Positions 47,501 to 61,700 of a stretch of DNA of 64,000 nucleotides are shown piece after piece. The translations under genes were made by a program, and so were the position numbers. The stretch spans positions 71,992,149-72,056,148 of the forward strand of contig NC_083569.1 in assembly GCF_027579695.1 (NCBI RefSeq), written 5' to 3'. This DNA comes from Neoarius graeffei (lineage: Eukaryota; Chordata; Actinopteri; Siluriformes; Ariidae). The notes under the pieces are model-generated. The model searched no databases. It was given only the letters and a program-made list of their open reading frames with translations, and was not told the DNA's origin. Positions within the stretch are counted from its first letter, which is position 1, and each line of letters starts with the position of its first letter.

Positions 47501-50500
47501 ATAATGTCTGCATTAATTATATAGGAGTAATAGACCTCTCGAAAGCCCTGTTTGGACGAAATTACTTTCATTGAGTGATGTCTGTATTAACGTTTTTTTT
47601 AACACATCTTCCTTGTGATAAAGCTCTTGGGTCCAGGTACCCATTAAATTTACACAGGCAGACCAAGCCACAGAGTTGTTTCTCTTACAAGCCCAGATGT
47701 ATGTGTCATAGATTTGAAGACACATCTCATGTTGTTTTATATGAATTCATAATTTGAATATAGAGGATATTATTGGATAATGTATGTTTAATTTATTCAT
47801 TCGGCAGCTTCTAGCATTACATGATTTATGAGCTGAGCTGATATTGATACATAACATCTTATTAATTCATTTTTACAAAACTAAAAGTTCTGATATTGTG
47901 ATGCATGTAACTATAAAGTACATATAGCTATTATTATATTGACCCCTTTAATCAGCCTGCAATATGATGCCCTTCTGGTTTCTTCATTCAGGAAATGTTT
48001 AATACGATACAGTGAGTGGCGGTCAAAAATATTTTTCCAGTGCAAGAGGAAGCATCTGTCTGCACAATCACAGAGGTGTCTATTTAGATGGGTCTGAAAT
48101 GGTCAGACCACTTTTTTTCTTTGTTAGAAACAGTAGGTAATACATTGGTCTGTAATTTTTTTCAGGTGAGGATGGAGAAAAGCCCTCGACGTTGCCAATC
48201 CATGTGTGTGTATACAGTGGGGCAAAAAAGTATTTAGTCAGTCACCAATTGTGCAAGTTCTCCCACTTAAAAAGATGAGAGAGGCCTGTAATTTTCATCA
48301 TAGGTACACTTCAACTATGAGAGACAAAATGAGAAAAAAAATCCAGAAAATCACATTGTCTGATTTTTAAAGAATTTATTTGCAAGTTATGGTGGAAAAT
48401 AAGTATTTGGTCAATAACAAAAGTTCATCTCAATACTTTGTTATATACCCTTTGTTGGCAATGACAGAGGTCAAACGTTTTCTGTAAGTCTTCACAAGGT
48501 TTTCACACACTGTTGCTGGTATTTTGGCCCATTCCTCCATGCAGATCTCCTCTAGAGCAGTGATGTTTTGGGGCTGTCGCTGGGCAACATGGACTTTCAA
48601 CTCCCTCCAAAGATTTTCTATGGGGTTGAGATCTGGAGACTGGCTAGGCCACTCCAGGACCTTGAAATGCTTCTTACGAAGCCACTCCTTCGTTGCCCGG
48701 GCGGTGTGTTTGGGATTATTGTCATGCTGAAAGACCCAGCCACGTTTCATCTTCAATGCCCTTGCTGATAGAAGGAGGTTTTCACTCAAAATCTCACGAT
48801 ACATGGCCCCATTCATTCTTTCCTTTACACGGATCAGTCGTCCTGGTCCCTTTGCAGAAAAACAGCCCCAAAGCATGATGTTTCCACCCCCATGCTTCAC
48901 AGTAGATATGGTGTTCTTTAGATGCAACTCAGCATTCTTTCTCCTCCAAACATGACAAGTTGAGTTTTTACCAAAAGTTCTATTTTGGTTTCATCTGACC
49001 ATATGACATTCTCCCAATCCTCTTCTGGATCATCCAAATGCTCTCTAGTAAACTTCAGACGGGCCTAGACATGTACTGGCTTAAGCAGGGGGACACGTCT
49101 GGCACTGCAGGATTTGAGTCCCTGGCGGCGTAGTGTGTTACTGATGGTAGCCTTTGTTACTTTGGTCCCAGCTCTCTGCAGGTCATTCACTAGGTCCCCC
49201 TGTGTGGTTCTGGGATTTTTGCTCACCGTTCTTGTGATCATTTTGACCCCACGGGGTGAGATCTTGCGTGGAGCCCCAGATCGAGGGAGATTATCAGTGG
49301 TCTTGTATGTCTTCCATTTTCTAATAATTGCTCCCACAGTTGATTTCTTCACACCAAGCTGCTTACCTATTGCAGAGTCAGTCTTCCCAGCCTGGTGCAG
49401 GTCTACAATTTTGTATCTGGTGTCCTTTGACAGCTCTTTGGTCTTGGCCATAGTGGAGTTTGGAGTGTGACTGTTTGAGGTTGTGGACAGGTGTCTTTTA
49501 TACTGATAACGAGTTCAAACAGGTGCCATTAATACAGGTAACGAGTGGAGGACAGAGGAGCCTCTTAAAGAAGAAGTTACAGGTCTGTGAGAGCCAGAAA
49601 TCTTGCTTGTTTGTAGGTGACCAAATACTTATTTTACCGAGGAAATTACCAATTAATTCATTAAAAATCCTACAGTGTGATTTCCTGGATTCTTTCCCCC
49701 CATTCTGTCTCTCATAGTTGAGGTATACCTATGATGAAAATTACAGGCCTCTCTCATCTTTTTAAGTGGGAGAACTTGCACAATTGGTGGCTGACTAAAT
49801 ACTTTTTTGCCCCACTGTGTGTGTGTGTATATATAATATATATATAAAATTCCATCTGGATTGGCAATGTCAAGTGCTTTCATCCAATACATAAATCTGC
49901 ACTTTGAACTCTGCTTTAATGGTGCACAGCATTCTCTGGTCTCACTATGAAACCTGCTGTTCATACATTATGCATGAGAAAAATCCACACGACTAGAATA
50001 TGTTGTATAAATTACATGCAGGGTGCACATGGTTTGTGACTAGACTGGCCATAGTAGTGAGTGTAAAAAGAGTTTATTTCATCCTGCTTAGCAGTTAGAC
50101 TGGACATGTGGGATGGCATAAAGTGTGTTTGAGGAATGTGGCAGTTATGTGCTCTGTGTGTGTGGTCAGGAGGGTGCAAGCTCTAGGTCATGTGAAGTTA
50201 ATCCAGCCTGTTTAGTGCAGAAATATTGAGTAGGGATACAAGGGGAAATGTGTGAGGTATTTGTGAAGGCACTCAAATTCTTCAGTGTTCACACTACATG
50301 CACTTGTACCCATTTACTGATACACACATACACTGCATGTAATACCACTAAAAGCCTCTCACTCATTACTGCACTAGTCCCTTGTGAATATGTGAATGAT
50401 TTATTGGTGGGAGCTCTTTTTGCTATAGTACTTCTGAAATGCAGGTTTCAAATCTCTGAGTCATTCCATCTCCTTCTCCTGCATAAAGGACTGGTGAGTG

Positions 50501-51564
50501 TAGCAGATATGTGTGGCAGATATGATTACAAATGACAAAATGATTATATGGCTTTGATGTTCCTATTGGATAGATCATAGTGGATGTGTGTATGAAACTC
50601 AATATTTACAAAGAAGTGTATTATTTACTGCACCATTTACTATACGCCATGATTATATGAGTTGAATGGCCATCTAAAGACACACTATTCTGGTTTGTGG
50701 GAATGCAGGTTGGGAAAAGGATGTGGCTTTGTACATTCGACCCAAAGACTGATGGCTCTTTTGACACACGTGACTCACAGAAGTTTAAAGAATTTCTTCA
50801 GGATAAGTATGAAAGGAAGAAATGGTGAGTCTGGTCAAGTTTAATGTTAAAGTTGTATTATGTCTCAGATTTCAACTATGAGTCAATTCTTCACCATCTG
50901 GAAGTCCTTATAGAGCATATCTTAATTTTTAGGCACTTCTCTAAGAGTAAAGGCAGGAGGGATGTCGAGCCTCTGTGGAGTACGGGGGTTCAAGCTCCTG
51001 CTCAGACCCAACCTCCTTCTGGACACCCGCTGAACCCTGCAGCCCGGCCTTCACGTGCTCTGGTGAGAGAGATAGACAAAGAAAGAACTTGAGATAATCA
51101 TTCAAAGGGAAAGTAAAAAAAAAAACCAGATTGAAATAAGAAAATATATGACTGTGCAAAAGTCATAGGCGCATGTAAATAAATTTGACAAGACCTTCAA
51201 AAAAACAAAATACACTCCTATATACATAGACATTCTAGAAATAGCCATATACAATCAAGAAACCTAAAGCAAATCAATATTTAATGCGACTTCCTTTTGC
51301 GTTTAAAACTGCATCAGTTTACTTGGGTACACTATTGTGCAGCTTTATAAGAAAACAACCTGGTGAGGTTTTCCTGAATCTTGGAGAACATGCCACACGT
51401 CTTCTGTCAACTTCAGCTGTTCTACTTGCTTTTCTGTCTCTGGGTAATACCAGACAGCCTTCATCATGTTTTTATTTGAAAAGTGGTCTGTTCCTTGAAG
51501 GGACACTCTGACCAAAATTAAGAAAGTGTATATCCTGTATAAAATGTATAAACATTAAACATCC

Positions 51565-51661
<97 letters not shown>

Positions 51662-53313
51662 TGCTCAGCGTAAATGAGTACACCCCCTTTGAAAAGTAAT
51701 ATTTTAAACAATATCTCAATGAATACAAACAATTTCCAAAATGTTGACAAGACAAAGTTTAATATAACATCTGTTTAACTTATAACGAGAAAAAGTAAGG
51801 TTAATAATATAACTTAGATTACACATTTTTCAGTTTTACTCAAATTAGGGTGGTGCAAAAATGAGTACACCGCACAACAAAAACTACTACATCTAGTACT
51901 TTGTATGGCCTCCATGATTTTTAATGACAGCACCAAGTCTTCTAGGCATGGAATGAACAAGTTGGCGACATTCTGCAACATCAATCTTTTTCCATTCTTC
52001 AACAATGACCTCTTTTAGTGACTGGATGCTGGATGGAGAGTGATGCTCAACTTGTCTCTTCAGAATTCCCCATAAGTGTTCGATTGGGTTCAGATCAGGA
52101 GACGTACTTGGCCACTGAATCACTTTCACCCTGTTCTTCTTCAGAAATCCAACAGTGGCCTTAGATGTGTGTTTAGTCATGTTGGAAAAGTGCATGACGA
52201 CCAAGGGCATGGAGTGATGGTAGCATCTTCTCCTTCAGTATGGAGCAATACATCTGTGAATTCATGATGCCATCAGTGAAATGCAGCTCCCCGACACCAG
52301 CAGCACTCATGCAGCACTCATGCAGCCCCACATAAGGACACTGCCACCACCATGTTTCACTGTAGGCACCATGCATTTCTCTTTGTATTCCTCACCTTTG
52401 TGACGCCATACAGTTTTGAAGCCATCAGTTCCAAAAACATTTATCTTGGCCCCATCACTCCAGAGTGTAGAGTCCCAGTAGTCTTCATCTTTGTCAGCAT
52501 GGGCCCTGGCAAACTCTAGGCGGGCTTTTTTGTGCCTGGGCTTTAGGAGAGGCTTCTTTCGTGGACGGCATCCATGCATGCCATTCCTCTGCAGTGTACG
52601 CCGTATTGTGTCACGGGAAATAGTAACCCCAGTTTGGCTTTCTACTTCTTTAGATAACTGCAGTGAACTTGCATGCCGATTTTCTTTAACCCTTCTCATC
52701 AGAAGATGCTCCTGTCGAGGTGTTAACTTCCGTGGACGACCTGGACGTCTCTGTGAGATGGTTGCAGTTCCATCTTTCTTAAATTTTTGTACCACTTTTG
52801 TGACAGTATTCTGACTGATAAGTAAAGCTTTGCTGATCTTCTTGTAGCCATCATCTTTGTGGTGTAAAGAAATTATTTTCTTTGGGGAATTCTGAAGAGA
52901 CAAGTTGAGCATCACTCTCCATCCAGCATCCAGTCACTAAAAGAGGTCATTGTTGAAGAATGGAAAAAGATTGATGTTGCAAAATGTCGCCAACTTGTTC
53001 ATTCCATGCCTAGAAGACTTGGTGCTGTCATTAAAAATCATGGAGGCCATACAAAGTACTAGATATAGTAGTTTTTGTTGTGGGGTGTACTCATTTTTGC
53101 ACCACCCTAATTTGAGTAAAACTGAAAAATGTGTAATCTAAGTTATATTATTAACCTTACTTTTTCCCGTTATAAGTTAAACAGATGTTATATTAAACTT
53201 TGTCTGTTCAACATTTTGGAAATTGTTTGTGTTCATTGAGATACTGTTTAAAATGTTTCTTTTCAAAGGGGGTGTACTCATTTATGCTGAGCACTGTATA
53301 TACACGGTATATA

Positions 53314-53389
<76 letters not shown>

Positions 53390-55707
53390 GTATATGTGTG
53401 TGTGTGTGTTCAATTCAGAAAATACAGACACTCATATATACCTAGCATTTTTAGTGGTATAGATACTGCTTTAAAGCCAGACGGACTTTCAATTTCATAC
53501 ACTACCGTTCAAAAGTTTGGGGTCACTTTGAAATGTCCTTATTTTTGAAAGAAAAGCACTGTTCTTTTCAATGAAGATCACTTTAAACTAATCAGAAATC
53601 CACTCTATACATTGCTAATGTGGTAAATGACTATTCTAGCTGCAAATGTCTGGTTTTTGGTGCAATATCTCCATAGGTGTATAGAGGCCCATTTCCAGCA
53701 ACTCTCACTCCAGTGTTCTAATGGTACAATGTGTTTGCTCATTGCCTCAGAAGGCTAATGGAGGATTAGAAAACCCTTGTACAATCATGTTAGCACAGCT
53801 GAAAACAGTTTAGCTCTTTAGAGAAGCTATAAAACTGACCTTCCTTTGAGCAGATTGAGTTTCTGGAGCATCACATTTGTGGGGTCGATTAAATGCTCAA
53901 AATGGCCAGAAAAATGTCTTGACTATATTTTCTATTCATTTTACAACTTATGGTGGGAAATAAAAGTGTGACTTTTCATGGAAAACACAAAATTGTCTGG
54001 GTGACCCCAAACTTTTGAAAGGTAGTGTAAAATCGGTGAAATTTAGTTCCCTTTGAAATTTGGTCATTGTGAGATATGCTTATTTCTGTAATATCTCAAA
54101 AAAAAAACAGGCCATTATGTGGCTGGGAAGTTATTTATTTTGAGGGGACACTCTAGCAAATAATGTGCATGAAATCGCACGCTTTGTGCAGTCAAGCAGA
54201 GAGAGGAAGTCCAGTGTGTGCATGCGCAGGTTTTCATTGACCGTGCACTGATCCAGTTATGTTATTTTGCCGCAAGACGAGGAGCTAATCATAACATTCG
54301 CATTGCAAGTTCAGTACTCAAGTTGTGACAGAAAATATGACCTAACCAATGGATCCTACACATCAAATGCTGGTTAATATGTTTCTCCGTATCGTAAATG
54401 TTGTAATTCGTGAATAACATGCTGCAATTAGCCTAAATATGTATCTTTTTGAGGCGAACTTGAGCCTGGTCACTCATCTTGTTGAAGTCCGTTTTTCATC
54501 GAGTGTATGCTAGCCAATATTCGTTAGTCATAATGAAAGTTTATGTATTGATTTCACAATGTAAATATTATTCCTGTGCATTGGATAGTTTACATAGAAG
54601 GTCCTTTTTTTTAATCATTGCGATGGTGAAGACCGCTGAGCGAAAATGTGTGTAATTAGACTATATACCTACAGTGGTGCTTGAAAGTTTGTGAACCCTT
54701 TAGAATGTTCTATATTTCTGCATAAATATGACCTAAAACATCATCAGATTTTCACACAAGTCCTAGAAGTAGATAAAGAGAACCCAGTTAAACAAATGAG
54801 ACAAAAATATTATACTTGGTCATTTATTTATTGAGGAAAATGATCCAATATTACATATCTGTGAGTGGCAAAAGTATGTGAACCTTTGCTTTCAGTATCT
54901 GGTGTAGTTCAGTATCTTGTGCAGCAATAACTGCAACGAAACATTTCCGGTAACTGTTGATCAGTCCTGCACACCGGCTTGGAGGAATTTTAGCCCATTC
55001 CTCCGTACAGAACAGCTTCAACTCTGGGATGTTGGTGGGTTTCCTCACATGAACTACTTGCCTCAGGTCCTTCCATTTCGATTGGATTAAGGTCAGGACT
55101 TTGACTTGGCCATTCCAAACATTAACTTTATTCTTCTTTAACCATTCTTTGGTAGAACGACTTGTGTGCTTAAGGTCGTTGTCTTGCTGCATGACAACCT
55201 TTTGTTGAGCAAGACAGTATATGTTTCTTTTTCATTGTGGCAGCGGCGTGGCCAAGCGCCGGTTTGTGAATGGAGTGCGAGGCCGGTGTTGTGTGTGTGT
55301 GTGTGTGCAGTGAGAGGATCTCTTCCCATGGCTGAAATCACACCAGTGCCGTGACACCCAGTTTATTTTGAAACTGCTGAAAAGCGTGTTTTGTGTTAAG
55401 TGACAGTTTAAAAAAATAAAAACGAAAGTGACATTGAGCCCGCCCTCCCGTTTCAGTGTCCACTATATCAGGGAAGCCATTACATTCATCTTTTTGACTT
55501 TGTGTTTGCTAATGTTTTTGCCAAATGTAGTGATCAGAAGTAATAGTTTTGGGAATACAAACCCTCCACTATCTTTGTAATGCCACTAATAGACTTTCCT
55601 AAACTCGACTTTAGTATAACCTCGTGAGTTTCCTGTATAACCCACCTTTTTCAGACATGAGCCTGAGGAGAGAAAAAAAAAATCTCTAAAGTTTGATTAA
55701 AGGAGTG

Positions 55708-55739
<32 letters not shown>

Positions 55740-58700
55740 GATTGCTGATATTTATTAGTTTGGTCCTGCGTTTCCTTTCCTTCGCAATACAGGGTCTTTT
55801 CTTCTCACTTTCCATTACTGTAGCTGGTCTTCCATGTTTCATGCACACACTCATGTGCTCCATTGTTCTCTCAGGTTACAAATTTGTATCCCACAGTGAG
55901 TTGCGAACGGGGAAATCCCACTGCATCATGCATGATATACGTAGTATCTTGGTTTAGGTCATGGTGAGGCAAGAAAAAAAATGGCGGCGAATTTAGGGCC
56001 ACGGGGCTCTAAATTCATTAATTGTTCTTTTATGAAAAAAAAAGTAATAAAATTTGAAGTCTGTGATTCGAATTCAGTAGCTTTTGGTCCACTAAAAAAA
56101 AAAAATAATTGGGTGCCAGGAAAAATTCTTTTTATAGCCTAAATTTAAAAAATCTGAAAGGCAGTCTACCTTTAATCTTTGGAAACAAAAAGTGATTTCT
56201 AACCTGGTTAGAAAGAGATGTGTTTCTCATATCAAATGATCTACTTGGTTAAACTCTGACCGAAGTATCTGTGGACAATTTTCTTCAGGTTGACATTAGC
56301 TAAATGTTGTCCACTTATTATTATGGAATAGTACTAAAAGACTAAGTGTTATGTGGCTAAGATGTAACTCTAGAACACCCTTATGTCTTGGTGTCCTGTT
56401 AGTGGCTAATGACGCTAAGTGGTGGTCTAGCCTGCAACTACCGGCCATACACTATATGACCAAAAGTATGTGGACACCCTGCCAATCACACCCATATGTG
56501 CTTATTGAAAATCCCATTATGTTATAATAACCTCCATTGTTCTAGGAAGACTTTCCACTAGATTTTGGAGCATGGCTGTGGGGATTTGTGCTCCTTCAGC
56601 CACAAGAGTGTTAGTGAGGTTGGGCACTGATATGTTGGGAGAGGAGGCCTGGTATACATTCCAGTTCATCCCAAAGGTGTTCAGTGAGGTTGAAGTTGGG
56701 GCTGTGTGCAGGACTCTTGAGTTCTTCCACACCAACCTTGGCAAACCATGGCTGCATCCGAATACTCAGTATGTACTAATGGTGGTTAAGTACCTACTAC
56801 CCAACTGTAACTGTAGTACTTTCTATGAGTATGCGAGCTAGTAGTAAGGACACATTTCATACATACTCCGCCACCGTCTTACCTGTCCTTTGACTTGCAT
56901 GTTCACAGAACATCTCTATGGATCTACTATGGATGTAGTAGATCATAAGCGTACCATTCGACTACTATGAAATGCCTACTGGGTATTCGGACACCCTACA
57001 TGCTACTTTTTGCGTACTAATCATTAGAAAGCATGCATATGGTTGCAGCTCATGTCTTCATGGATCTCACTTTGTGCACAGGGGCATTGTCATTGCTGAA
57101 ACAGATTTGGGCCCCTTAGTTACAGTGAAGGGAAATAGTAATACTACAGCATACAAAAACATTCAAAAAAAATTGTGCGCTTCAAACTTTGTGGCAAAAG
57201 TTTGGGGAAGATCCACATATGGATGTGATCAGACGTATACATACATTTGGCTATAGAGTGTATATACATATACAGACTCATAGAAACTCTGAGTGTTTAT
57301 AGTAGAGAGAAATTGATGTCAGCATCCAAGTCTCTTGATGCTTACAGCTTTGTTATTTGTGGACAACATCCGGGATGATGTTGTACTGAAAGTGGAGGTA
57401 CGAGCTGAATAAAGTAAGTAACAGCACAGTTTATGTAGAGCTGCATGGGTTTGTTAAACCAATATAAAATAGACATGTTCGTTAACTAGCAAGCTACGCA
57501 TGTTAAATTATTAAATGAAATGGGTACAAAGATGGAGCAATGTGGACTCCAAATTACCTGTAAAAACAGCAATCTTCTATTGATTTGGAAATGTGTCTGG
57601 ATCGATAATATGCACAACACATTTTGTAAAACAAATTTTGGCTCATGTTGAAAAATCACTAAAATCCAGTTATGTTTACAATACAGTATGGTGGAGTTTT
57701 GGTTCCCAGAATCAGAGTCATGTGTCTCACTCCAAATTGAGGTCCAACTGAGGTCCAGATTGGTTGATGATGGTCGGGATTCTCATTGCTTTAAATTATG
57801 TATTGACTTCTTGCATGCTTAGTATTGTAGTGTTCAGGTGAAAACACGCAAATAGCATAAAATCATGAATTCCAACAGAAGAATTCTAATAGCCTTTATT
57901 TATCACATGTACATTCAAGCAGTGAAATTCCACTTCTGCATTTAACCCATCTGAAGCAATGAACACACGCATGCACACACAAGTGAGCAATGAGCGCACA
58001 AACATACCCAGAGCAGTGGGCAGCTATGCTACAGCACCTGGTGAGCAGTTGGGGGTTAGGTGCCTTGCTCAAGGGCACTTCAGCCATGATACAGAGGGAG
58101 GGGGAAAGTGCTGTTCTTTCACTCCACTCTCCTCACATTTTTCCTGTCGGTCCCGGGAATCGAACTGGTGACCCTTTGGGCTACTTCTCTGACCTTCAGG
58201 CCATGGCTGCCCTTATTAATGTACAAATCTGATAAGCCATGAACAATAAGCAATACAGTCACATGCAACAGAAAATGCCATACCACGATAAATAATATAT
58301 TAATTTCTAGTTTTATGTCTGAATTTACCTTTTATATATGTTACTTCTTAAACATTTCACATTTAATTTTTGGAACGTTTGGAAGTTTACTCTTTTCATG
58401 TGATACTAAAGACAATATTATTTGAAAAAAAAATTATATGCAAAATCAGGATGGCTAAGATTTTTGTGCAGTACCGTATGTACTCCTGTAGTGGGGGAAA
58501 TGTGAATATTATGTATAATAAACAAAGAACAACAAAGTATGTTTTTATTAATGTACAAATCTGAAAGGTGTGTGTGTTTTGGCAGTCCCAGGCTCAGTTG
58601 CCATCATGGGATCGAGTTCCAACTGTGTCGCCAGCTGATGTTCGTACAGAGGTTTTCACAGCTCGACCCACTCGATCTCAGAGCTTCAGAGACCACGCTA

Positions 58701-61700
58701 TTAAAGGCATTGTTCATGACTCTCATCTCCTTTCCTTTCATCTCTTCTCATATATTATTCTCTCTTTTCCACTCCCCTTGTCACATTTTCCCATGTCTCC
58801 TCACCCTACATATCATTTACTCTCCTCTTTTCTTGTTTCTTGCCCTCTCATTTCTTCTATTCTTATATCTTCTCCTCTTTTTTTCTTTTTTTCTCTCTTC
58901 TCTTGTGCTCTATTCTTTTCATGCACTTCACATCCCTTTTCTTTCTATCTTGTTCTGTCTCTTTGCTCTGCAAACACTTCACTGTAGTGATTCATCCTAT
59001 ATCATTTATCAACTGACAGCTCCCTCTCCTTTCTCTCAGATTCCTTGTTAAGTGGGATGGAGAGGCAGAGACCAGGAACAATTTCTCCAGGAATGGGACC
59101 CCAGAGTCGCCTTCCCTCTTTCCCGGCCCTTCCACGCCCTTCAGGTGCACACGTTTGTGCACACAGATACAAATGCACATAACCATGCACAGACATCCAG
59201 AATTTTTTTTTTTTGGTATACTATTTCTAAGTTTTGTCTATTTCAACCTTTCAGCAAGTAGCACTTTCAAAAACAGCTTCACACTAGGTAAGCTGCTGAG
59301 CTTTGATAGCATGTCTGCATGTGCATGCACCACTATAACAGTTATCTGCCTCCTGACCACTAAGAGCTGATTGGGCGCGTTATCACAGGAAGAACTCTGT
59401 GTGTGCATGTTATTTATACGTTGTGTTCCCTGCATGTTCCCAAAGCTTATTTTTAAAAAGGTTTAGCCTTTTTCCTCAGTCGGATGTTCTTCTAGATTAT
59501 CACACTGAGTCACGCAGTGTTCTGTTTGTGCTGAAATGTAGCATGTTCATCTCATAGAGACCGAAATAGTCTGTGAAGTGTTAGTGATATGTGAATCAAA
59601 TTCTAAATGCCAATGGTGGCCTTGTCAGCTATGGTACAGTATGCTGTTGAGTTTGGCTTTGCACAACCTCCACCCTCGGGCTTCAAAGCAGCACCAACAG
59701 GTCAAGGACAGACACTCTGTTCTCTGGCAAAAAATAGAAAAATACTTTAAAGCTTAGATATATTTAGGATGTTGCCTATACTGGCACATTCTGCATGTCA
59801 CTGATGTGTTCGCACCTTGTGTTTTGAAGGAGGAAAATGTTCCATACCGTATGATGCTGGTCTGAATTGTATAGATTTGAAGGAATGTTATGATTAAGAA
59901 CCTTGATGCTGCTATATTCATCATGGGCTGATGCGTTGTTCTGGTGCGCTTACATTCAAATATGAGAATTGTGGCTGTGAAGATGGCATTACTTTTATAT
60001 ATAATTAGTCTGACTAATTAATGAAGTTTTAAGGCTCTATTTGTGTGCAGGTGCAGGCATAACTCATTCCTATAACGCTGTTATATTGCTTATTTAATTG
60101 GGTGTCAGCCAATTTTTCTCTTGCTCTTACAGTTGCTATTTTTGTGGCCAGAAATGAGTCATAGTTGCCATTTTTTTTATGCACAAAATCTCATACATTT
60201 AACAAAATCTATAGAATCTCTAAAAGAGTTGATTAAATACCTGACTCGCCAGATTTACTTCTATAACAGAGAAGAGCAATTGGTCAATACAAATATTATA
60301 TCCCAGAGTTCCAACACACTCAGCTTTTAAAGAAAATGGAATAAGCTGATTTGATTTGTTATCACAGGAGCATGCCTAACCATACCTTTCGATATGGTAG
60401 TAATTCAAACTCGACTGTATTTACAGTTAACAAATGGCTATACCATGAAAATATGTACCAGTGAGGTGATCTTATTTCCCTGCTTGCATTATTATGATGG
60501 AAATAATGCCCTTAGGATTTGGTTAACTGGCATACACAGTTAAATAAATAAGGAGTTAGCAGTTGAATCAGGTGTATTAAAACAGGGATATTATGTCACT
60601 GTGTAGTGTACTTGGTTCATGAGGACTGGATCTGAGACCCACTGCTGTGACTATTGTAGGTCGCATGGTATCCTCAGGAGGCGGAGCACCATTTAGGACT
60701 GTCCCTAAATCTCTAAGTTTGGACTTTGGAGGTCTTGGTTCTACCCCTAGTGCACTAAGCCCTCAGGCTCCGCCACTTGTCTCTCAGGACAGGTATGCCG
60801 CTGTGTCTCAACTTGACAAGGCCTTTTCTGACAACACTCCCACCACAGGTAAAGTTGTCTTACATGTATGTTTATTGTGTGTATTTTTATGAGATAGATA
60901 AATTCTTAGATAATCATGTTTTATTTTCATTTAATTTTATTTAAAATGTGCATTCTGTTACTTATAGACCCCTTCGCATGTTTGTAAACAAACTGACTGT
61001 TGCCAGGATGCGCGCGCAGCCTGGACCCAGAAACAATGGCGCTGCCCACAGACCGGCATTATGAGCTGTCGGATTATGCAAAACAATTGTCGTTACAAGA
61101 TCGAGAATGCTACATAAATAAGTTAACTCTAACAAGTGGACATCGCCTACCGGATCCGCATTTAATTAAAGAGTGGACGGACGATGTTAGTAAGTTCCCT
61201 GGTATACAATGGCCAGATATATACTCGTACCTTATTGACAAGACTTCAGTGTACACCCACGAAAAACTTCGTGCCTACAAGTCTTTAGACGCATATGATT
61301 ATGTTATGTGCGGGCATGTACAACTTGATTAACAATGGGACATTCATATTCATTTTGTTTTAATCAAATTATGCCAGTGATGTGATGGCAATGTGGCTTT
61401 AGCTACAACAGCAAATACCAACACTAAACAGCAATTTGCAGGAGGTGATGGCATGAAAGGAATGATAGTGTAAAGAGTGCAGCTAAGAGAAATCAGAGCT
61501 GCGTAAAAAGCGAGAGGCAGAGACCAGAAATGAAACTGAACGGGGCGGGAGCTAGGTTAGAGCAGTCAACGCAAGTTGGCATTTAGAGTGAGGGCACACA
61601 ATTTTACCTTTCCATCCTTGCTTTAAAATTGTGATTTTCAGCATACACAAATAATGATGGCACAAAATCTGGACTGCTCGAGTCAAGCGAGACCTCTCCT

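Larger units (their letters stand above)
53471..56175 (+). mobile_element. TTAA-bounded family, copy 3, longest
   Basis: TTAA at 53471 and 56172, TIR parts TTAAAGCCAGACGG and CTGAAAGGCAGTCTACCTTT. Split by the MITE at 53500 and the Tc1 piece at 54672. Contains the GAATTTAGGGCCACGGGGC palindrome near 55990. Interior sequence absent from copy 4 occupies about 54290-55730. Confidence 0.72.

Noticed and set aside
51555..51750. ORFs rich in Ile-Tyr repeats
   Set aside because: Translations of (TA)n microsatellites.
58539..59051. 170-codon ORF with many Phe, Leu and Ser
   Set aside because: Reads the pyrimidine-rich intron 5 of AGFG2 and ends by overlapping exon 6 in another phase.
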